Source: Rhodobacterales bacterium (GTDB taxonomy: Bacteria; Pseudomonadota; Alphaproteobacteria; Rhodobacterales; Rhodobacteraceae). Taken from it: 6,213 nucleotides of DNA. The translations under genes and the position numbers were made by a program. The stretch spans positions 869-7,081 of the forward strand of contig JAAFIJ010000144.1 of the NCBI GenBank assembly GCA_013298675.1, given 5' to 3'. Positions 1 through 6,158 of the stretch are shown piece after piece; position 1 is the first letter of the stretch; every line of letters starts with the position of its first letter. The notes below the pieces were generated by a model. It saw only the letters and a list, made by a program, of their open reading frames with translations. It did no database searches and was not told the origin of the DNA.

Positions 1-535
1 AAAAGCCGTTCCGCAGGAAATACCGGTCTTTTCGTGCAATCGCCCACAGGGCATAAGCCAGAAACGCCGCCATTGTCAGCGATTCATAGGCCGCGACCGG
101 ATGGCGCAGAATGCCGTCGCCCAAATCCTGCGACCACGGCACAGAAGTAGGGGTGCCGTAGGTGTTATCCTCCAGCCCCGACAGGGCGCAACCGATGCGC
201 CCGACCGCTACCAAACCGGCAAAACCAGGGGCGAGGATCACCCCGGTTGAGCCGGTGATACCACGGCGGGTCTTGTAAACTTCAACCGCAAACACGCCGC
301 CGACCAAGGCCCCAAGTATGGACCGGCCGATGGCGGGGATGCCGGTCAACCAAAGGTTCGCGCTGCCCAAGACGACGCTGCCGAGCAGGATGCCGAGGCC
401 CAAAACGGGGAAATAGCTACCCCCCACCCTGAACGGTGACTTGGGCTGGTCAGGCATCCAGAAACGCTCGCAGGTCAGGATCAACCCAACGCAGGTTGCC
501 GCTGCGAAAATGTCAAAGATTAGATGGGTCAGCAT
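1..535 (-). CDS. Prolipoprotein diacylglyceryl transferase (Lgt)-family membrane protein, divergent paralogue, 3' end cut off by the window
   Basis: The first 178 codons are present and the gene continues beyond base 1. Several hydrophobic segments (about residues 5-20, 42-64, 70-87, 98-112 and 152-167) indicate a polytopic inner-membrane protein. Three blocks resemble Lgt: a glycine-rich segment GRSILGALVGG at 70-80, the signature-like GRIGCALSGLEDNTYG at 112-127, and HPVAAYE at 145-151, matching the Lgt HPxQLYE block. True Lgt moves diacylglycerol from phosphatidylglycerol to the lipobox cysteine of prolipoproteins. Here Arg113 matches the essential E. coli Arg143, but Cys116 sits where Asn146 is expected, and no His is seen in the 70-80 block where E. 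coli has His103. The family is therefore supported, while the transferase activity is uncertain. The start is the only ATG after an in-frame stop (the hom stop codon). It has AGGGCGG at 544-550 upstream and lies 21 bases after hom, so co-transcription is likely. I would not call it lgt. Confidence 0.8.
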   Translation of the reverse strand, partial: MLTHLIFDIFAAATCVGLILTCERFWMPDQPKSPFRVGGSYFPVLGLGILLGSVVLGSANLWLTGIPAIGRSILGALVGGVFAVEVYKTRRGITGSTGVILAPGFAGLVAVGRIGCALSGLEDNTYGTPTSVPWSQDLGDGILRHPVAAYESLTMAAFLAYALWAIARKDRYFLRNGF

Positions 536-556
536 CGCGCTGTCCGCCCTGCGCGA

Positions 557-1843
557 TCAGACCTCTTCGATGCGGATCGCGACCGGATCGCCCACCAGAA
601 CGCCTGTCGCGGCAAAGCGGCTGATGGCGTTGTTCACATCATCACGGGTGGCTTTGTGGGTGACGATCAGAACCGGGGCGTGAATGCCTTGGTGACCGTA
701 TTGACGCATCCTGTCGATAGAGATGCCCGCCTCGCCAATCGCCGTGGCGATTTTGGCCAACGCGCCGGGTTTGTCGAGCAGTGTCATGCGCAAGTAATAG
801 GGCGCCGGCGTTGCGACTTTGGCCGCGATGGGCGACGCAAGCGTGGTGGCAGGCTGGCCAAAGGTCGGCAGGCGCACACCGCGGGCTATATCCATGACAT
901 CGCCCATTACGGCACTCGCGGTCGGGCCCATGCCCGCGCCGGGGCCGCGCATGACGATCTGACCGACAGAGTCGCCTTCCAGCACGACCATGTTTGTGCC
1001 GCCTTGCAGTTGGCCTAACGGATGGTCAGCTGGCACAAGGCAAGGGGTCATGCGCTGTTCCAGACCCCGTCCGGTCATTTGTGCCACGCCTAACAGCTTG
1101 ATGCGGTAACCCATGTCGGCCGCATGGTTGATATCGTCGATCGAAATCGCCCCGATACCTTCCAATTCGACCGCATCAAATGACACTTTGGTTCCAAAGG
1201 CGATGGCCGCCAGCAACGAAAGCTTGTGACCCGCATCAATGCCGCCAACATCAAGGTTTGGATCCGCCTCCAAATAGCCCAATTGCCGCGCTTCTTCAAA
1301 GACTTGATCATAGGGCAAGCCCGCGCTTTGCATCCGCGTCAGGATGTAATTGCACGTGCCATTCATCACGCCCATCACGCGCTTAATCTGGTTTCCGGCC
1401 AAGCCCTCGGTCAGGGCCTTGATCACCGGGATGCCGCCCGCGACGGCCGCTTCAAATCGGATCACGCGGCCTTTGGCCTCGGCTGCCAAGGCCAAAGCGT
1501 GGCCGTGGTGTGCGAGTAGGGCCTTATTGGCCGTCACGACATCTTTGCCCGACGCAATTGCAGCCTCTGTTGCAAGGCGAGCCGGGCCTTCGTGGCCGCC
1601 CATGACCTCGATAAACACATCGACATCGTCGCGTTTGGCCAAAGCCACAGGATCGGTTTCCCACGCGAAACCTGAAAGATCGGCATCACGATTTTTGCTG
1701 CGATCGCGCGCTGACACGGCGGTAATCACCACCGAGCGTCCGGTCCGCGCCTCTATCAAGGCTGCATGGTCATGCACGATTTTCACAACGCCAATACCAA
1801 CAGTTCCAAGACCGGCAAGTCCAAGGCGCAAAGGTGCGGGCAT
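557..1843 (-). CDS. hom: Homoserine dehydrogenase with C-terminal ACT domain
   Basis: A cytosolic enzyme that reduces L-aspartate 4-semialdehyde to L-homoserine with NAD(P)H, the branch point to threonine and methionine. The 428 residues are a usual length for the single-function bacterial form. An N-terminal Rossmann fold shows GLGTVG at 11-16; TANKALLA is at 104-111 and the family signature is near 185-207. Glu192, Asp203 and Lys207 have the spacing of yeast Glu208, Asp219 and Lys223, the substrate-binding and catalytic residues. The C-terminal ACT domain (about 349-426) has the LLDKPGALAKIA and GISIDRMRQ segments; by family knowledge it carries allosteric control, usually by threonine. No aspartokinase domain is fused. 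I chose the ATG at 1843 because GGAG lies six bases upstream and the protein then begins directly with the nucleotide-binding strand; a longer version from the TTG at 1903 would add 20 unlike residues. It is followed closely by the Lgt-like gene. Confidence 0.97.
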   Translation of the reverse strand: MPAPLRLGLAGLGTVGIGVVKIVHDHAALIEARTGRSVVITAVSARDRSKNRDADLSGFAWETDPVALAKRDDVDVFIEVMGGHEGPARLATEAAIASGKDVVTANKALLAHHGHALALAAEAKGRVIRFEAAVAGGIPVIKALTEGLAGNQIKRVMGVMNGTCNYILTRMQSAGLPYDQVFEEARQLGYLEADPNLDVGGIDAGHKLSLLAAIAFGTKVSFDAVELEGIGAISIDDINHAADMGYRIKLLGVAQMTGRGLEQRMTPCLVPADHPLGQLQGGTNMVVLEGDSVGQIVMRGPGAGMGPTASAVMGDVMDIARGVRLPTFGQPATTLASPIAAKVATPAPYYLRMTLLDKPGALAKIATAIGEAGISIDRMRQYGHQGIHAPVLIVTHKATRDDVNNAISRFAATGVLVGDPVAIRIEEV

Positions 1844-1849
1844 AGCAAA

Positions 1850-1853
1850 CTCC
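1850..1853 (-). promoter_or_regulatory. Shine-Dalgarno GGAG that fixes the hom start
   Basis: On the minus strand GGAG is followed by six bases and then the ATG at 1843. This spacing is near ideal and supports the short hom start over the in-frame TTG at 1903. Confidence 0.7.
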
Positions 1854-1920
1854 GTATTGCAGTGTGTTGCGTGCGTGTTAGCCGTTTCAGCCCTGCGGCG
1901 CAACGCGGCTTGACCAGTTC

Positions 1921-1932
1921 TTGCGCGCGCAA
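1921..1932. repeat. 12-bp perfect palindrome TTGCGCGCGCAA between the lipoprotein gene and hom
   Basis: The sequence equals its own reverse complement and lies about 20 bases after the lipoprotein stop codon and 78 bases before hom. It has no room for a hairpin loop and no T run follows, so it is a poor terminator. It could be an operator for hom or chance in GC-rich DNA. Confidence 0.3.
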
Positions 1933-1952
1933 TTTACAATCCAGATAGTGGA

Positions 1953-2186
1953 CTACTGATTTTGCGCCATCGCCTGTTGACCACGTCGCCGCAAATTGGC
2001 CGCGCGCGCGTCAAGAGCTGCGCCAGCCGCTTCAGCAGCAGAGCTACGCGCAGGCGGCTTTAGGTGTTCGGTCGGCAGCAAAGGCGGCGCACTCCCCCCA
2101 GCAGCAAGCGCTTTTTCCGCCGCGTCCACCTCGGGAAAGCTGGCGCAGGCCGACAAAAGCAGAAAAATCAGCAAGGAGCGTTTCAT
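1953..2186 (-). CDS. Small lipoprotein of unknown function
   Basis: A 77-residue protein with a clear lipoprotein signal peptide: MKRS, a hydrophobic core (residues 5-11) and the lipobox LSAC at 11-14, so the mature protein should start with lipidated Cys14. The residues after the cysteine (ASFPEVDAA) lack Asp at position +2, which by the E. coli rule favours transport to the outer membrane. The remainder is rich in Ala and Pro (SAPPLLPTEHLKPPAR at 32-47), then a short Ala/Arg-rich region (50-72) that could be helical. I recall similar short lipoproteins, with FPE-D after the lipobox and an LIPTE-like motif, near hom in Rhodobacterales, but cannot name a function. The ATG at 2186 places the signal peptide correctly; a TTG at 2219 would add 11 residues before it. 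No good Shine-Dalgarno precedes this ATG. It lies between pirin and hom on the same strand. Confidence 0.8.
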   Translation of the reverse strand: MKRSLLIFLLLSACASFPEVDAAEKALAAGGSAPPLLPTEHLKPPARSSAAEAAGAALDARAANLRRRGQQAMAQNQ

Positions 2187-2265
2187 TGCGAAAGCATAGC
2201 CCGCAAGGTCACTACGCAAAACCCCTAAAACCCTTTTGGTTTCAGATCAATTGCGAAACTCCGCC

Positions 2266-3177
2266 CTAATGTGCGGGCTTTATGAACGTGCCGTTGCGCA
2301 ATTCTTGCACAGCCAAGGCCAGTTCCGCCTTGGTGTTCATCACGATAGGCCCGTGCCACGCGACAGGTTCCTGAATCGGCGCCCCAGAAATAAGCAGAAA
2401 CCGAATGCCGTTTGGCCCAGCCTGAACCGTCACTTCATCGCCTTTGCCAAATTCGACCAGTGTCCGGTTGCCCGACATATCGCGGATGTTCAACTCTTGC
2501 CCCGCGATCTCTTTTTCCAACAACACCCCACGTGGGCGTGCGGCATCGGCAAACCGACCAGATCCTTCGAATATATAGGCAAAGGCTTGTCTGCGAGTGT
2601 CGACTTTGAACGTTCGCTTCTTTTCCGGCGGCACAAAAATATCAAGATATTGCGGATCAGCGGCGATGCCATCTACTGGGCCAGTTTTGCCCCAGAACGA
2701 GCCAACGATCACTTTCACAGTCGTGCCGTCATCTTCCATCAATTCTGGGATCTCATTGCCTTTGACATCCTGATAGCGCGGTGTTGTCATCTTCAGATGG
2801 CTGGGCAAATTCGCCCAAAGTTGAAAACCGTGCATCTGACCCGATGCGTTTCCTTTGGGCATTTCTTGGTGCAAAATCCCCGAGCCTGCGGTCATCCACT
2901 GCACATCGCCGCCTTTCAGGGTTCCGCGATTGCCAAGGCTGTCGCCGTGTTCAACCGCGCCTGCCAAGACATACGTGATCGTTTCAATGCCGCGGTGGGG
3001 ATGCCATGGGAACCCCGCGATATAGTCGCGTGGGGCGTCGCCGCGAAAATCATCGAACATCAGGAAGGGGTCAAGCCGCGACGGGTCACCAAACCCAAAT
3101 GCGCGGTGCAAATGCACGCCCGCGCCTTCCAACGTGTGTTTGGCTTGGCTTAGATTTGTGACTGGACGGATCGACAT
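2266..3177 (-). CDS. Pirin family protein (bicupin, YhhW-like)
   Basis: A 303-residue cytosolic protein of usual length for the family. The N-terminal cupin domain (about 18-125) carries the complete metal site: FPWHPHRGIETITYVL at 57-71 supplies His59 and His61, and GSGILHQEM at 98-106 supplies His103 and Glu105, equivalent to His56, His58, His101 and Glu103 of human pirin, which bind iron. The C-terminal pirin domain (about 177-285) ends in the conserved block EPVAWHGPIVMNT at 270-282. Known members include E. coli YhhW, which has quercetin dioxygenase activity in vitro, and pirins that modulate metabolic enzymes or transcription; the substrate here cannot be told. The start has AGGGGG at 3185-3190, seven bases upstream. 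The gene stands alone: a strong hairpin separates it from the pilus operon upstream, and 79 bases separate it from the lipoprotein gene downstream. Confidence 0.96.
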   Translation of the reverse strand: MSIRPVTNLSQAKHTLEGAGVHLHRAFGFGDPSRLDPFLMFDDFRGDAPRDYIAGFPWHPHRGIETITYVLAGAVEHGDSLGNRGTLKGGDVQWMTAGSGILHQEMPKGNASGQMHGFQLWANLPSHLKMTTPRYQDVKGNEIPELMEDDGTTVKVIVGSFWGKTGPVDGIAADPQYLDIFVPPEKKRTFKVDTRRQAFAYIFEGSGRFADAARPRGVLLEKEIAGQELNIRDMSGNRTLVEFGKGDEVTVQAGPNGIRFLLISGAPIQEPVAWHGPIVMNTKAELALAVQELRNGTFIKPAH

Positions 3178-3200
3178 TGTTTTGCCCCCTGAAATTCATA

Positions 3201-3225
3201 AGGACAAACTAGGCAGAGATGTCCT
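3201..3225. promoter_or_regulatory. Imperfect operator candidate upstream of the pirin gene (AGGACA-N13-TGTCCT)
   Basis: Two 6-base arms in perfect inverted orientation are separated by 13 bases, 24 to 48 bases upstream of the pirin ATG. The dyad overlaps the weak promoter candidate at 3206-3234, a position where a repressor could act. The arms are short enough to occur by chance, so this is a suggestion only. Confidence 0.25.
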
Positions 3226-3234
3226 GCGCAGCAA
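3206..3234 (-). promoter_or_regulatory. Weak sigma-70-type promoter candidate for the pirin gene
   Basis: On the minus strand TTGCTG (3234-3229) and TAGTTT (3211-3206) are separated by 17 bases. Each hexamer matches the consensus at only three positions, but the spacing is ideal, the TTG is the best conserved part of alphaproteobacterial -35 elements, and the element lies between the upstream terminator hairpin and the pirin start. Confidence 0.25.
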
Positions 3235-3246
3235 TTCCAGAAAGGA

Positions 3247-3284
3247 ACCAAGCCAATTGTGCATTTTTGCACAATTGGCTTGGT
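3247..3284 (-). terminator. 17-bp perfect hairpin, probable terminator of the TadG/TadE operon
   Basis: The arms 3247-3263 and 3268-3284 are perfectly complementary, with a four-base loop (AAAA as read on the minus strand). The hairpin begins 24 bases after the stop codon of the last pilus gene and ends before the pirin promoter region, where an intrinsic terminator is expected. The tail on the minus strand (TTCCTTTCT) is only moderately T-rich, and on the plus strand there is no T run, so termination should be leftward but may be incomplete. A protein-binding palindrome is an alternative reading. Confidence 0.75.
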
Positions 3285-3307
3285 ATTCAGGGTTCAGTCT
3301 ATGAGGA

Positions 3308-3940
3308 TTACGATGAGCAGACAATTCCATTGAAGCAAATCCGCGGCACAAAACGCGGGCGTGTCACGACAAACTGTTTGATCGTTTGACGGCCGTCGTC
3401 GATGATTTGGTCCGCTGCAGTGACGTTGTAAAACGGGACTGCGAAGGCCGCAAAAAACTGAACCTCGGTTTCGACGATGATCGCGGTATCGCCATCAGAC
3501 ATAGCCGGGATGCGGCAACGTTCTGGGGCGCTGACCATATTGGCGCAATCGGCAAAATTCGCAAGCGTTGCTGTTGTCAAAGCAGGCATTGCCCCACTGG
3601 GAGAGTTCGACCACAGCACTTCAAATCGGTTGTTGATCCCGCTCCACGTAATCGACGTGACGCGCATTTTGGAATCTTGATCCGAATCAATCATATATTC
3701 CAGAAGGTTACGCAAGCCAGTTATATAGGGCGCATCAATCGTACGCATTTCCCGCGACAGCATATCCGCAATCGAATAGGTCGCGCGCTGCACGTTGTTT
3801 ACGGAACGATACGCGTCCCAATAGACAAACATCGCCATATAGGCCCAGCACATGAACGGCAAAACCATCAAGGTTTCGGCAATCAGCGTGCCGTCTTCGG
3901 CCCGGATAAATCGGCGTAAGAGAGAGCGGGGAGAGCGCAT
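3308..3940 (-). CDS. TadE-like minor pseudopilin (second in operon)
   Basis: A 210-residue bitopic protein, probably one of two TadE-type minor pseudopilins. A basic N-terminus (residues 3-13) leads to AEDGTLIAE at 14-22 and one hydrophobic helix to about residue 40. If the prepilin peptidase cuts after Gly17, the mature protein has Glu at position 5 (Glu22), as in type IV pilins and TadE/TadF. The rest is periplasmic, with Cys132, Cys142, Cys202 and Cys208 able to form disulphides, and ends in VVTRPRFVPRICF plus seven residues. An ATG at 3949 would give three more residues (213), but it lies only one base from the AAGGAG sequence, whereas the ATG at 3940 is ten bases away; I therefore prefer 3940. 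It follows the other TadE-like gene by 14 bases and shares its architecture. The exact pilus role cannot be told, since the export machinery is not in the window. Confidence 0.85.
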   Translation of the reverse strand: MRSPRSLLRRFIRAEDGTLIAETLMVLPFMCWAYMAMFVYWDAYRSVNNVQRATYSIADMLSREMRTIDAPYITGLRNLLEYMIDSDQDSKMRVTSITWSGINNRFEVLWSNSPSGAMPALTTATLANFADCANMVSAPERCRIPAMSDGDTAIIVETEVQFFAAFAVPFYNVTAADQIIDDGRQTIKQFVVTRPRFVPRICFNGIVCSS

Positions 3941-3950
3941 TTTATTCATG

Positions 3951-3956
3951 CTCCTT
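3951..3956 (-). promoter_or_regulatory. Shine-Dalgarno AAGGAG that decides the start of the second TadE-like gene
   Basis: AAGGAG overlaps the stop codon of the upstream gene (TAA at 3957-3955). It is one base from the ATG at 3949 and ten bases from the ATG at 3940. The latter spacing is workable and the former is too short, which favours the downstream start. The overlap with the stop codon suggests coupled translation. Confidence 0.6.
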
Positions 3957-4491
3957 AACGCGGTTCTGTAACAAAAGTGGCGACTGACGTCAGGTAATAG
4001 CCACCATTGCCGTCTTTTGGCAAAAGCATCCCCAGACCGACAGTCGGGAAAATCGCGTCTTGGGCAATACAGGCGCGTAGGAGCATGACGTCGTTTTGTT
4101 GGCCAATATCCAGCGTTGTGACCGGCACCACCGCTTGCGAGCGGTCCTGGCACGTGATCGCTGTCGCTGGCAGATTCCAACTGGTGGTGTTGATGCGCAC
4201 CATCTCCAGCGTCAGAGCGGTCGAACAGTCGTGCAAAATCACCGTCCGGCTGCAAATTTCGGACTTTAACGACGCAGGCGTAGGGTTCGTCAACCGCCCA
4301 AGGCGCAATTCCCGCATGGTCCGCTCTACCGCTTGATCAAGCATGATCGAGCGGGTCATCAGCAAGCCATTTTCAAACGACGACACAAAGACCAGCAACA
4401 AGACAGGGACAGCCATGACGAATTCGACAGAGGCCGTACCGTCCTCGCGACGGAAAAACTTTGCGCCAAGGCGGCGGATCGCGCGAAACAT
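3955..4491 (-). CDS. TadE-like minor pseudopilin (first in operon)
   Basis: A 178-residue bitopic protein with the TadE layout. A basic cytoplasmic N-terminus (residues 1-15) is followed by REDGTASVEFVMAVPVLLL at 15-33 and a hydrophobic helix to about residue 42. Cleavage after Gly18 would leave Glu at position 5 (Glu23), the residue that aligns pilin subunits during assembly. The periplasmic part contains Cys80, Cys89, Cys114 and Cys141, enough for two disulphides. In Tad systems TadE and TadF are pseudopilins processed by the TadV peptidase and needed for Flp fibre assembly; that is family knowledge. Its ATG overlaps the stop of the upstream TadG-vWA gene by one base (TAATG), and GAGG lies eight bases before it within the upstream gene, so translation is likely coupled. 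Whether it corresponds to TadE or TadF cannot be decided by eye. Confidence 0.9.
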   Translation of the reverse strand: MFRAIRRLGAKFFRREDGTASVEFVMAVPVLLLVFVSSFENGLLMTRSIMLDQAVERTMRELRLGRLTNPTPASLKSEICSRTVILHDCSTALTLEMVRINTTSWNLPATAITCQDRSQAVVPVTTLDIGQQNDVMLLRACIAQDAIFPTVGLGMLLPKDGNGGYYLTSVATFVTEPR

Positions 4492-6152
4492 TACTTCAAC
4501 CTCAACTGGCTAATATTGCTGGCGATGGCCCGAAATGCCGTGCTGATCTGCAAGCCGTCAGCGTCAAAATAATACGATGGTGCAGAGGCGCAGGCCTGAA
4601 GCTCTGTTTGTCCGGCGGTGGGTGCCTCGAATGCGATCGTGTAGATCACCACACCTTTGGCGCGTGCTTGGGTGCAAAGCGACTGCAACTGGGAGTTCAT
4701 TGTGCTTGTCGGCGTTTGAAGGCGGAACATGGCCATTGCGTTGTTGTACTGGGTGGAACGCGTGCTGTTTGTGGTGCCCAGCGGCATCGCGTAATACTGC
4801 CATGCAACAAAGCTGGTCCGATGGCGCGCCCAGACTTGTGGCCAGGTTTGCTGCGTGACACCCCCGCCAGAGTTCCATGGGGCCGCAAGCCATTTGTTTT
4901 GGTGCGGAACGTAGTATTCGTTCGCGCCAGCGGTGGCAGGACGCCCGGTTGTATGGCGGACAGAGACGTTGCCATCGCCGTTGGAACGATAGATCGGCGA
5001 ATTGCCTGATTTATAGGCTTCTTGAACACGCTCCTCTGCCCAGTGCTCACCGTCAGTCATCAAAATGACGACCTTCATCGAGTCTGTATCGGCATAAAAT
5101 GCAGGCCGGCTTGCGAGTTCCGGGGGCATTTGGCCCAGGCCGATCATATTGGTGAACAGTGACTTCATGCTGGAATCGAGCAACGACGTGCCCCATTTCA
5201 TTCCCGCATTGATCGAAGTGGCACCTGTGGCTTCGAGACCGTCGATAACGTTCTTAAGCTCTGAAATAACATTTGTCGGCGGCACGATGACATTTTTGGT
5301 TGAAGGCTTACACCAAACATTTGAAGGGTCTTGTAAGGCCTGGGAATTGGTTGGCGAAAGAAACCCAACTGCAGTGCTCGTTGACGACAAGGTGTCGGCA
5401 TTTGCGGTCATCGACATCGGCGCACTGGTCGACATCTCTAGCGTTGTATATGCCGAAGCGGGCAGATCAAAACAGTTCATATTGGCGACGTTCGGGTTGT
5501 TGGTCGCGTTGAACTTTGACCGGAAGGTCTGGGTCATGTTGACCTGACCATTGAACGGAACAATCGCGATCGAAATCTTTTTCTCGGTATCTGTTAACAA
5601 AACTGTATCAACAAATTCCTTGGCAGCATTTTTAAGGTTTGTGATCTTGTTGTTGCTGGCCATCGAACCAGAAACGTCGAGCACCATCGAAATTTCGATG
5701 TTGTTGATGCGCTGCTCTGCTTCTGACCAACCAGTTGCGGCCAGTGAGTTCACGCCAACGGTTGCCAAGAACGGCGTCTCGGTGACAGCCGCGGCTTTTG
5801 CCTTCACGTTGCGAAAACTAATGCCTTGGGTCACTGTCACGTTGGTCAAATAGCTTGAGAGGCCAGCCTTCAGAAAGTAGTCCTCGACAACAGTGGTCGG
5901 AGTGCGCTTTTGGGTCATGGCGGCAGCGGCCAGCGTGCTGCGATCCAAGGTGTTTTGAAGGGCGACGCGGTTGTTTTCAAACCGCATCATATCAACCGCC
6001 ACGCCACCGATCATCATCATCAACATGAAAAGCGTGATCGAAAAGATCGTCAGATTGCCGTCTTCATTTGCCCTAAAGCGGCGCGCACGATCAATGACGG
6101 GTGTCAAAACCTGGCGTTGTGACCACTTTACCTGCAAATCGTTGAACAACAT
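4491..6152 (-). CDS. TadG-like pilus assembly protein with von Willebrand factor A domain
   Basis: A 553-residue envelope protein. A cytoplasmic lead (1-32) is followed by one membrane helix (about 33-54) within a TadE/G-like N-terminal domain: NEDGNLTIFSITLF at 29-42, then AVDMMRFENNRVALQNTLD at 52-70. Unlike the two partners, the residue five after Gly32 is Phe, not Glu. A vWA domain starts near 150 and has a full metal-ion-dependent adhesion site: DVSGSM at 159-164 (Asp159, Ser161, Ser163), the Thr312 region ATGATSINAG, and LMTDGE at 364-369 (Asp367). The last strand, VVIYTIAFEAP, is at 501-511. Two long inserts enlarge the domain: a Ser/Thr/Asn-rich one (about 205-290) and a Trp/Tyr-rich one (about 370-480). 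Cys227, Cys281, Cys493 and Cys521 could form disulphides. By analogy with TadG, it probably anchors or steers pilus or adhesin assembly at the envelope. GGAGG six bases upstream fixes the start. It is the first gene of the three-gene operon. Confidence 0.93.
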   Translation of the reverse strand: MLFNDLQVKWSQRQVLTPVIDRARRFRANEDGNLTIFSITLFMLMMMIGGVAVDMMRFENNRVALQNTLDRSTLAAAAMTQKRTPTTVVEDYFLKAGLSSYLTNVTVTQGISFRNVKAKAAAVTETPFLATVGVNSLAATGWSEAEQRINNIEISMVLDVSGSMASNNKITNLKNAAKEFVDTVLLTDTEKKISIAIVPFNGQVNMTQTFRSKFNATNNPNVANMNCFDLPASAYTTLEMSTSAPMSMTANADTLSSTSTAVGFLSPTNSQALQDPSNVWCKPSTKNVIVPPTNVISELKNVIDGLEATGATSINAGMKWGTSLLDSSMKSLFTNMIGLGQMPPELASRPAFYADTDSMKVVILMTDGEHWAEERVQEAYKSGNSPIYRSNGDGNVSVRHTTGRPATAGANEYYVPHQNKWLAAPWNSGGGVTQQTWPQVWARHRTSFVAWQYYAMPLGTTNSTRSTQYNNAMAMFRLQTPTSTMNSQLQSLCTQARAKGVVIYTIAFEAPTAGQTELQACASAPSYYFDADGLQISTAFRAIASNISQLRLK

Positions 6153-6158
6153 CCGTAA

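Noticed and set aside
524..1018. 164-codon open frame on the plus strand, antisense to hom
   Set aside because: The product is rich in Arg, Ala, His and Asp with no domain, and it lies opposite the conserved 3' half of hom; this is a shadow frame.
1844..1903. In-frame extension upstream of hom with several Thr codons, considered as a threonine attenuation leader
   Set aside because: There is no stop codon before hom, no terminator/antiterminator hairpin pair, and no separate ribosome binding site; the Thr content is likely chance.
1875..1903. TTGCGC-17-TAACAC considered as a hom promoter
   Set aside because: Each hexamer matches the consensus at only three positions and similar matches can be found elsewhere in the gap; there is not enough evidence to list it.
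2219..2243. A/T-rich stretch with short inverted arms (AAACC...GGTTT) considered as the pirin terminator
   Set aside because: The stem is only five pairs, with a loop that does not pair well, and no T run follows on the minus strand; it is too weak to call.
2236..3153. 305-codon open frame on the plus strand, antisense to the pirin gene
   Set aside because: It mirrors the pirin gene almost exactly, the product is rich in His, Arg and Phe with no recognisable motif, and the minus-strand frame encodes a clear conserved protein. It is a shadow caused by codon bias.
3950..4255. 102-codon upstream extension in frame with the second TadE-like gene
   Set aside because: It overlaps the other TadE-like gene in a different frame, its composition (His, Asp, Arg rich) is not protein-like, and a strong Shine-Dalgarno supports the short start.
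4461..5009. 182-codon open frame on the plus strand, antisense to the TadG-vWA gene
   Set aside because: Low-complexity Cys/Arg/Gly-rich product without motifs, lying opposite a clear vWA-domain gene.
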